Shown: positions 58,284 to 64,000 of the stretch, in pieces
Position numbering within the stretch: position 1 is the first letter of the stretch
Layout: each line of letters starts with the position of its first letter
Assembly (NCBI RefSeq): GCF_026341035.1
Contig: NZ_JAPEOQ010000001.1
Location: 806,001-870,000, forward strand
Length of the DNA stretch: 64,000 bases
Reading direction: 5' to 3'
Source: Streptomyces sp. NBC_01016
GTDB lineage: Bacteria > Actinomycetota > Actinomycetes > Streptomycetales > Streptomycetaceae
The notes under the pieces: model-generated
Seen by the model: only the letters and a program-made list of their open reading frames with translations
Told to the model about the DNA's origin: nothing
Database searches by the model: none
Translations under genes and position numbers: made by a program

Positions 58284-60083
58284 ATGGAGGGTATGCAGAG
58301 GATCGGCGCGTATCGACTGCTCGGCCGGCTCGGCGCGGGCGGCATGGGCGAGGTGTATCTGGCGCGCTCGGAGCGCGGTCGCACGGTCGCCGTGAAGGTC
58401 GTACGTGAAGAGCTCGCCGAGCAGGAGGAGTTCAGGAACCGGTTCCGGCAGGAAGTGGCGGCCGCGCGGCGGGTCGGCGGCGCGTGGACGGCTCCGGTGC
58501 TCGACGCGGACACGGACGCGGAGATTCCCTGGGTGGCGACCGGGTACGTGGCGGGGCCCAGCCTCCAGCAGGTCGTCTCGCACGACTACGGCGCGCTGCC
58601 CGAGCGCTCGGTGCGCATTCTCGCGGGCGGCCTCGCGCACGCGCTCAAGGACATCCACGCGGCGGGCATCGTCCACCGCGACCTCAAGCCGTCGAACGTG
58701 CTGATCACCATCGACGGTCCACGCGTCATCGACTTCGGCATAGCGCGCGCCCTGGAGTCGGTGACCGACGGCGGGCTCACCCGCACCGGGGCGCTCGTCG
58801 GCTCGCCCGGTTTCATGGCGCCCGAGCAGCTGCGCGGCGACCGGATCACCCCTGCGTGCGACGTGTTCTGCCTGGGGTCCGTCCTCGCGTACGCGGCGTC
58901 GGGGCAGTTGCCGTTCCGTACGTCCACCAGCGGGGTGCACGCCCTGATGTTCCGTATCGCGCAGGAGCCGCCGGAGCTGGACGGGCTGCCGGAGGGGCTG
59001 CGGGACCTCGTACGCGAATGTCTGCACAAGCAGCCCGGCGACCGCCCCACGCTCGACGAGATACTCGAACTGACCGGCGCCGACGACACGTTGGGCGACG
59101 AGGGTCGCACCCGCGATCCCTGGCTGCCGGGCGCTCTAGTGGCCCAACTCGGGCGGCACGCCGTGAAGTTGCTCGACACGGAGGACCCGGAGCGCACGTC
59201 CCGGACTCCCTCGCCGGCGCCGCCACCCGACACTCCGACGAGCCCCGACCCGGCGCCGCCACCGCCCGGTACTCCCGGCCCGCCCGGCGCGGGCTCGCTG
59301 AACCACCTGCCGACCGTGGTCTCCCACGAAGCCCCGGCGCCGCCCGCACCCGCGCCGCAGTACGGCTACCCGCACCCCTCCCAGCCCCAGCCGCTCCCGC
59401 AGCCGCCCGCCTACGGCCAGCCACCCGGAGGTTGGGGCCAGACTCCGGCCTACGGCCCGCCGCCGCCCGTGCCCCCGCGCCGGAACCGCTCCACTCCGGC
59501 GCTCATCGTGGTCGCGCTGATCGTGGCGCTCGGGGCGGGCGGGTCGGTGTACGCCTTGATGAACGGCCAGGACAAGCCGGCTGGCCGGGCGGACGCCAAG
59601 GTCTCCCCCACGTCGGCGACCTCCGCCCCGGTCTCCCCTGCCGCGTCCGCCCCGGACTCCCCGGACTCCCCGGACTCCCCGAGTCAGGAGGCGTCCTCGC
59701 CCCCGGAGGAGTCCCCGCAGTCCGCCGCGGGTGACATACCGACCGGGTTCCTCGGCACGTGGGAGGGCACGATCGACAACGCCAACGGCCACCACTCGCG
59801 CAGCATCACGCTCCAGCAGGGCGCGTCCGGCGACACGGTCTTCTCCCTCACGGCGGACGGCTACCAGAAGGACGGCTCCCCCTACCACTGCGTGTTCCAG
59901 GGCCAGTTGGAGTCGGCGACGTCCTCCACGGTCCGGATCGGCCCCACCGACCCGACGATCGCGCAGCCGAGCGGCGCCTGCGACCCGGGCGAACCGAGCA
60001 CGATCACCCTCACCACGACCGGTGGGCTGAGCCGCGCCATGTCGGGGGGCGAGGCACCGCTGACGTACGACAGGACGGGCTGA
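58284..60083 (+). CDS. Membrane Ser/Thr protein kinase with extracellular C-terminal domain
   Basis: The protein has 599 residues. The kinase domain (about 8-265) has the P-loop LGAGGMGEVYLA, Lys38, catalytic HRDLKPSN (Asp133) and DFG (150-152), and GSPGFMAPEQL after the activation loop. A Pro-rich juxtamembrane region (about 285-405) leads to one membrane helix (TPALIVVALIVALGAGGSVYAL). Outside are a Ser/Pro-rich stalk with repeated APDSPDSPDSPS and a small beta domain (FLGTWEGTIDNANGHHSRSITL) that probably senses a ligand. This is the PknB-like eukaryotic-type family. It is monocistronic, with the start fixed at ATG 58284. Confidence 0.94.
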   Translation: MEGMQRIGAYRLLGRLGAGGMGEVYLARSERGRTVAVKVVREELAEQEEFRNRFRQEVAAARRVGGAWTAPVLDADTDAEIPWVATGYVAGPSLQQVVSHDYGALPERSVRILAGGLAHALKDIHAAGIVHRDLKPSNVLITIDGPRVIDFGIARALESVTDGGLTRTGALVGSPGFMAPEQLRGDRITPACDVFCLGSVLAYAASGQLPFRTSTSGVHALMFRIAQEPPELDGLPEGLRDLVRECLHKQPGDRPTLDEILELTGADDTLGDEGRTRDPWLPGALVAQLGRHAVKLLDTEDPERTSRTPSPAPPPDTPTSPDPAPPPPGTPGPPGAGSLNHLPTVVSHEAPAPPAPAPQYGYPHPSQPQPLPQPPAYGQPPGGWGQTPAYGPPPPVPPRRNRSTPALIVVALIVALGAGGSVYALMNGQDKPAGRADAKVSPTSATSAPVSPAASAPDSPDSPDSPSQEASSPPEESPQSAAGDIPTGFLGTWEGTIDNANGHHSRSITLQQGASGDTVFSLTADGYQKDGSPYHCVFQGQLESATSSTVRIGPTDPTIAQPSGACDPGEPSTITLTTTGGLSRAMSGGEAPLTYDRTG

Positions 60084-60110
60084 GCACGGAGGGCAGGGGC
60101 GGAACGCGAA

Positions 60111-60140
60111 CGCCCCGGCCCGCCGAAGCGGACCGGGGCG
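60111..60140. terminator. Bidirectional terminator between kinase and purA
   Basis: The outer stem CGCCCCGG/CCGGGGCG encloses a CCCGC/GCGG inner stem and a CGAA loop. It lies in the gap between the convergent genes. Confidence 0.85.
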
Positions 60141-60157
60141 CGAAAGCCGGTGAGGGC

Positions 60158-61441
60158 TTACAGGAACGAGTTGACCTGGATCGTCTCGTCGCGGCCGGGG
60201 CCGACGCCGATCGCCGAGATCGGGGCGCCGGACATCTCCTCCAGCGCCTTCACGTACGCCTGCGCGTTCTTGGGGAGGTCGGCGAAGGTCTTGGCCTTCG
60301 TGATGTCCTCCGACCAGCCCGGCAGGTACTCGTAGACCGGCTTCGCGTGGTGGAAGTCGGTCTGGGAGTACGGGAGCTCCTCGACGCGCTTGCCGTCGAT
60401 CTCGTACGCGACGCAGACCGGGATCTGCTCCCAGCCGGTGAGCACGTCGAGCTTCGTCAGGAAGAAGTCGGTGAGGCCGTTGACGCGCGTCGCGTAACGG
60501 GCGATCACCGCGTCGAACCAGCCGCAGCGACGGTCACGGCCGGTGGTGACACCGCGCTCGCCACCGATGCGGCGCAGGTCCTCGCCGTCCTGGTCGAAGA
60601 GCTCGGTCGGGAACGGGCCGGCGCCGACACGCGTCGTGTAGGCCTTGAGGATGCCGATGACGCGGCTGATCTTCGTCGGGCCCACGCCCGCACCCGTGCA
60701 GGCGCCGCCCGCGGTCGGGTTCGAGGAGGTGACGAAGGGGTACGTGCCGTGGTCGATGTCCAGGAGCGTGCCCTGGCCGCCCTCGAAGAGCACGACCTTG
60801 TCCTCGTCGAGCGCGTCGTTGATCACCAGGGTGGTGTCGGCGACGTAGCCCTTGATCTTGTCCGCGTAGCCGAGGAGCTCCTCCACCACCTGCTGCGCCT
60901 CGATGGCGCGGCGGTTGTAGAGCTTCGTGAGGAGCTGGTTCTTGACCTCGAGGGCCGCCTCGACCTTCTGGGTGAGGATCGACTCGTCGTAGAGGTCCTG
61001 GACGCGGATGCCGACGCGGTTGATCTTGTCCGCGTACGTCGGGCCGATACCGCGCCCCGTGGTGCCGATCTTCCGCTTCCCGAGGAAGCGTTCCGTCACC
61101 TTGTCCACCGTCACGTTGTAGGGCGTGATGATGTGCGCGTTACCGCTGAGCAGGAGCTTCGACGTGTCGACGCCGCGCTCGTTCAGACCGCTCAGCTCGG
61201 AGAGCAGGACCGACGGGTCGACGACGACACCGTTTCCAATGACCGGCGTGCACTCCGGCGAGAGGATTCCGGAAGGGAGGAGATGCAGCGCGTACTTCTG
61301 GTCGCCTACGACAACCGTGTGGCCGGCGTTGTTGCCGCCCTGGTAGCGCACTACATAGTCCACGGATCCACCGAGCAGGTCGGTGGCCTTTCCCTTGCCT
61401 TCGTCACCCCACTGAGCACCGAGCAGCACAAGTGCGGGCAC
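60158..61441 (-). CDS. purA: Adenylosuccinate synthase
   Basis: The protein has 427 residues. It catalyses IMP + Asp + GTP to adenylosuccinate, the first step from IMP to AMP. It shows the GTP-binding [16 protein letters not shown] (Asp13, Lys16), the [12 protein letters not shown] loop, the [25 protein letters not shown] signature and the C-terminal Asp-binding [10 protein letters not shown]. The length is standard. GTG 61441 has GGAAGGGG 9 nt upstream. The 172-nt leader contains a strong hairpin at 61544-61571. It is divergent from the diacylglycerol-kinase-like gene. Confidence 0.97.
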   Translation of the reverse strand: MPALVLLGAQWGDEGKGKATDLLGGSVDYVVRYQGGNNAGHTVVVGDQKYALHLLPSGILSPECTPVIGNGVVVDPSVLLSELSGLNERGVDTSKLLLSGNAHIITPYNVTVDKVTERFLGKRKIGTTGRGIGPTYADKINRVGIRVQDLYDESILTQKVEAALEVKNQLLTKLYNRRAIEAQQVVEELLGYADKIKGYVADTTLVINDALDEDKVVLFEGGQGTLLDIDHGTYPFVTSSNPTAGGACTGAGVGPTKISRVIGILKAYTTRVGAGPFPTELFDQDGEDLRRIGGERGVTTGRDRRCGWFDAVIARYATRVNGLTDFFLTKLDVLTGWEQIPVCVAYEIDGKRVEELPYSQTDFHHAKPVYEYLPGWSEDITKAKTFADLPKNAQAYVKALEEMSGAPISAIGVGPGRDETIQVNSFL

Positions 61442-61543
61442 AGGCGTACACCCCTTCCGGGCGGGGCATGTCCAAGGTCAGGGGCTGTGGCCGCGGCTGT
61501 GCGGCATGCCTTTGTGAGCCTTGGGGTGCCCCGGAATAGACGA

Positions 61544-61571
61544 AGCCCCTGGCGCAATAGCGCAAGGGGCT
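61544..61571. promoter_or_regulatory. Hairpin in the purA leader region
   Basis: The outer AGCCCCT/AGGGGCT stem and inner GCGC-AATA-GCGC stem (61544-61571) are followed on the minus strand by TTCGTC. The hairpin lies between the purA start and the divergent gene. It could be an attenuator or leader hairpin for purA, or a terminator from read-through; the sequence does not decide. Confidence 0.5.
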
Positions 61572-61613
61572 CTTGCACAAAGATGCTACCCGAGGAAGCG
61601 AGGCAAGGCCGAG

Positions 61614-62474
61614 GTGGCGGCTTTGGATCATCCATCTGACCGTGCGGACGACGCGAGCGGGAGGCTGTCACGGCAGCTTCTGGTGATCGTCGATCCGGTC
61701 GCGATGCGTGCCGACGGGGAGTCCGTGCGCATCGCCAAGGACGTGTTGTGTGCGGGTTCGACGGCGAAGGTGTGCCTGCCGGAGGGCCCCGCTGATTTTG
61801 CGAAAGTGCTGGCCAAGCGGGGTGTGAGACGGCCCGTCGTGGTCGGCGACGACCGGGCGCTGCTGCGTGCGGTGTCTTTGCTGCACCGGGAGCGGGAGCT
61901 GGCCGGGGCGGTGTTCTCGATGGTGCCGGTGGGGGCGGCGGTGTCGCTCGCGCACTCCCTGGGCGTGCCCGCGGGGACAGTGGAAGCGGCGCGCTCGGCG
62001 CTCGACGGGGCGCCGCGGCGGCTCGATCTACTGGTGGACGACAGCGACGGGGTGGTGCTCGGGGGCCTGAGCATCCCGCCGATCGCGGATCCCTCGGACT
62101 CGGGGCCGCAGGACGGCCGCCACTGGTGGCGGACGTGCGGCTCGCTCGTCCGGAACCTCGCGGCGCGCTCGCCGCTCGGCGCCGAGGGGGACGAGGCGCC
62201 GGCCGCGCGGTTGCGGATCGAGGTGGACGGGGCGACGCTCGTCGACCTCGACCAGCCGGTGCGGGGAGTTTCGGTGTCGCCCTCCGCCGGGGACGGGCTC
62301 GCGCGGGTGGAGGTGCGGAGGGATGGGGCGGGGCCGGTGTGTGTGCGGGCCCGTACGGTCACGGTGACCGGGACGGATTTCCGGTACCGGGCGGATCAGG
62401 TGACGATCGGGGGGCCGGTGCGGAGGAGGACGTGGTCCGTGCGGGCTCGGGCGTGGGGGTTGGCGCTGCCGTGA
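61614..62474 (+). CDS. Diacylglycerol kinase catalytic-domain-like protein
   Basis: The protein has 286 residues. The N-terminal DAGK-type domain is degenerate: LLVIVDPVAMRADGESVRIA, VVVGDDRALLRAVSLLHRERELAGAVFSMVPVG and GTVEAARSAL follow the normal order of the family, but the usual GGDGT glycine motif is VVGDDRAL. A beta-rich C-terminal domain ends in VTIGGPVRRRTWSVRARAWGLALP. It may be an active lipid kinase or a non-catalytic homologue. GTG 61614 is the likely start. It is divergent from purA, as I recall from S. coelicolor. Confidence 0.7.
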   Translation: MAALDHPSDRADDASGRLSRQLLVIVDPVAMRADGESVRIAKDVLCAGSTAKVCLPEGPADFAKVLAKRGVRRPVVVGDDRALLRAVSLLHRERELAGAVFSMVPVGAAVSLAHSLGVPAGTVEAARSALDGAPRRLDLLVDDSDGVVLGGLSIPPIADPSDSGPQDGRHWWRTCGSLVRNLAARSPLGAEGDEAPAARLRIEVDGATLVDLDQPVRGVSVSPSAGDGLARVEVRRDGAGPVCVRARTVTVTGTDFRYRADQVTIGGPVRRRTWSVRARAWGLALP

Positions 62475-62503
62475 CCGTTGACCGGCGCCGGGGTTGCGGA
62501 CTC

Positions 62504-62549
62504 GGGGCTCTGCCCCGGACCCCGCGCCTCAAACGCCGGCGGGGCTGGA
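62504..62549. repeat. Dispersed palindromic repeat
   Basis: GGGGCTCTGCCCCGGACCCC plus GCGCCTCAAACGCCGGCGGGG, the most complete copy in the window, lies between convergent genes ending at 62474 and 62615. Confidence 0.8.
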
Positions 62550-62614
62550 TTTGCCCGGCACCGCTGCTCGGTCACCACAGAGGCTTGATTGGCTGCCCGG
62601 GCCGCCGGTAAAGC

Positions 62615-63121
62615 CTAGTCCAGGTCCAGCGTCTTCCGGTGTTCGCGCCAGCGGGCCATCACCTCGGTCATCTCGCTCTGCACGAAGTCGAAGAACGCCA
62701 GCGTCTCGTAGATGCGGCGGCCCGCGGGGGTGTCCTCGCCGAGGCTGTCCACGCCCTCCTTGAGCGTGCCCCGCCAGCGGTTCAGGACGCTGTCGCGGTT
62801 GGTCAGCGCCTCGTACCACTGGTTGCTGTGGACCCGGAAGAGGTCGCGCCGCGTTCCCGGCTCGCGTTCGCGCGTGACCATGTGCTGCTGGGTCAGGTAG
62901 CGCACCGCCCCGGACACCGCGGCCGGGCTGACCTGGAGCTGTCCGCCCAGTTCGGCGGAGGTGAGGGCGCCGGAGTCGGAGGCGAGGAGGGCCGCGAAGA
63001 CGCGGGCGGGCATCCGGGTCATGCCGGCCTCGACGAGCTCGGCGGCGAAGCGCTCGACGAACCGGGAGCGGGCCTCGTCGGCCGCCCGTGCCTGCGTCTC
63101 GTCCATGCCCTGCGCGCCCAT
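62615..63121 (-). CDS. GbsR/MarR-family transcriptional regulator
   Basis: The protein has 168 residues. A winged helix at about 35-100 (RMPARVFAALLASDSGALTSAELGGQLQVSPAAVSGAVRYLTQQHMVTREREPGTRRDLFRV) is followed by helical dimerisation arms (YEALTNRDSVLNRWRGTLKEGVDSLGEDTPAG). It matches the GbsR-like subgroup that often controls divergent ABC exporters. It is divergent from an ABC ATPase gene with a 20-bp palindrome between them, so it probably represses both. Confidence 0.92.
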   Translation of the reverse strand: MGAQGMDETQARAADEARSRFVERFAAELVEAGMTRMPARVFAALLASDSGALTSAELGGQLQVSPAAVSGAVRYLTQQHMVTREREPGTRRDLFRVHSNQWYEALTNRDSVLNRWRGTLKEGVDSLGEDTPAGRRIYETLAFFDFVQSEMTEVMARWREHRKTLDLD

Positions 63122-63175
63122 GTCCCGATCCTCTCCCCTTGCCCGGTCTGCGACGTCAGTTTATACGCTTCCTTA

Positions 63176-63195
63176 ACTTCACAAGTTTGTGAAGT
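63176..63195. promoter_or_regulatory. Palindromic operator between GbsR and ABC transporter genes
   Basis: ACTTCACAA-GT-TTGTGAAGT has 9-bp arms that are perfectly symmetric around a 2-nt centre. It ends 18 nt before the ABC gene start and lies about 55 nt upstream of the GbsR start. Confidence 0.75.
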
Positions 63196-63213
63196 GCGCG
63201 TAGCTTCAAAAGC

Positions 63214-64000
63214 ATGACGAAGGCAATCACGGTCTCCGGACTGCACAAGTCGTTCGGCAGGACCCACGCGCTCGACGGTCTCGACCTGGATGTCGAGGCC
63301 GGAGAAGTGCACGGTTTCCTCGGGCCGAACGGAGCGGGGAAGTCCACCACCATCCGCGTCCTGCTCGGCCTGCTGCGCGCCGACTCCGGCGCCGTCCAGC
63401 TGCTCGGCCGCGACCCCTGGTCCGACGCCGTGGAGCTGCACCGCAAGGTCGCGTACGTACCGGGTGATGTGACGCTGTGGCGCAACCTCAGCGGTGGCGA
63501 GGTCATCGACCTCTACGGGCGGCTTCGCGGCGGGCTCGACAAGAAGCGCAAGGCCGAGCTCATCGAGCGCTTCGAACTCGACCCGACCAAGAAGGGCCGC
63601 ACGTACTCCAAGGGCAACCGGCAGAAGGTGGCCCTGGTCGCCGCGTTCGCCGCGGTCGACATCGACGTGCTCATCCTCGACGAGCCCACCTCCGGCCTCG
63701 ACCCGCTGATGGAGGACGTCTTCCAGTCCTACGTCGAGGAGGCCGCGCGCGAGCACGGGCGGACGGTGCTGCTGTCCTCGCACATCCTCAGCGAGGTCGA
63801 GGAGCTGTGCGACCGGGTCAGCATCATCCGCAAGGGCGTGACCGTGGAAAGCGGTTCGCTCGCTGAGCTGCGGCATCTGACGCGGACCAGCGTCACCGCC
63901 GAACTCGCGGGCGAACCGGGCGGGTTGGGCGACCTTCCCGGTGTGCACGATCTCGACGTCCAGGGCAAGCGAGTGAAGTTGCAGGTCGACACCGACAAGC
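63214..64000 (+). CDS. ABC transporter ATP-binding protein, truncated by the window end
   Basis: At least 262 residues are in the window. Walker [10 protein letters not shown], the Q-loop region ([19 protein letters not shown]), the signature [16 protein letters not shown] (unusual: SKGNRQK in place of LSGGQ), Walker [14 protein letters not shown] and the H-loop [12 protein letters not shown] are all in order. It belongs to the DrrA/CcmA-like multidrug exporter family, whose permease would be encoded beyond 64000. Control by the divergent GbsR protein through the palindrome at 63176-63195 is likely. ATG 63214 is the start. Confidence 0.94.
   Translation, partial: MTKAITVSGLHKSFGRTHALDGLDLDVEAGEVHGFLGPNGAGKSTTIRVLLGLLRADSGAVQLLGRDPWSDAVELHRKVAYVPGDVTLWRNLSGGEVIDLYGRLRGGLDKKRKAELIERFELDPTKKGRTYSKGNRQKVALVAAFAAVDIDVLILDEPTSGLDPLMEDVFQSYVEEAAREHGRTVLLSSHILSEVEELCDRVSIIRKGVTVESGSLAELRHLTRTSVTAELAGEPGGLGDLPGVHDLDVQGKRVKLQVDTDK

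Noticed and set aside
1..64000. CRISPR array or antibiotic/phage-defence cluster
   Set aside because: No regularly spaced repeat-spacer pattern, cas gene or recognisable defence operon; the tandem 16-bp array has no spacers.

Overview
The window is high-GC actinobacterial chromosome, almost certainly Streptomyces. It encodes chaplins, three rodlins, an SsgA-like sporulation protein, ANTAR/STAS regulators, a SARP-like BTAD-ATPase-TPR regulator and many GTG starts. From memory, the asd-lysC-DUF5063-recR-ybaB ... purA order matches the S. coelicolor core around SCO3614-SCO3629.

Layout. (1) 1-4265: right end of an integrated element, less GC-rich than the rest. It holds a frameshifted GntR regulator, an XRE regulator coupled to a flavoprotein, a probably leaderless DUF6233 gene and small hypotheticals. 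It ends in a 43-nt 3' fragment of a tRNA-Pro(CGG) gene (an att site), and the stranded tRNA terminator lies just beyond. (2) 4.3-10.1 kb: lipid desaturation. Two different fatty-acid desaturases and a ferredoxin reductase are flanked on both sides by DUF5994 genes. (3) 10.3-16.5 kb: regulation. This has a STAS protein, two GAF-ANTAR proteins, a DUF4239 membrane protein, a NarL-type two-component pair, a truncated IclR and an SsgA-like protein. (4) 16.6-21.5 kb: aerial-hypha surface layer, with two short chaplins, three rodlin paralogues, two small secreted proteins, and a VKOR disulfide oxidase coupled to DUF5949. (5) 21.6-36.8 kb: secretion and surface. It holds a large SARP-like regulator, a subtilase plus FG-GAP protein operon, an M23 peptidase, a 1281-residue LPDTG-anchored DUF11 repeat protein, and a GDT1-family transporter behind a yybP-ykoY (Mn2+) riboswitch. 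(6) 36.9-43 kb: a TetR/FAD-dehydrogenase/SDR operon, an S9 peptidase and SURF1. (7) 43-53.7 kb: conserved core with a SigE-type sigma factor, asd, lysC, recR, ybaB, a SLATT protein, an FCD-GntR regulator and an aminotransferase. (8) 53.8-64 kb: an OmpR-type two-component system, the DUF4956-VTC pair, a Ser/Thr kinase, purA, a diacylglycerol-kinase-like gene, and a GbsR regulator divergent from an ABC ATPase cut by the window end.

Working together. Regions 3-5 centre on differentiation and building the cell surface. Cysteine-bearing chaplins and rodlins sit beside a VKOR that could oxidise them, and hydrolases and a wall-anchored protein follow. Regulation is legible in the DNA: a Mn2+ riboswitch, palindromes at the TetR and GbsR promoters, a Crp-like palindrome upstream of the LPDTG protein, and a 7+4+7 direct repeat upstream of the subtilase. 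Many genes end in strong hairpins, and a dispersed palindromic Streptomyces repeat recurs at gene ends.
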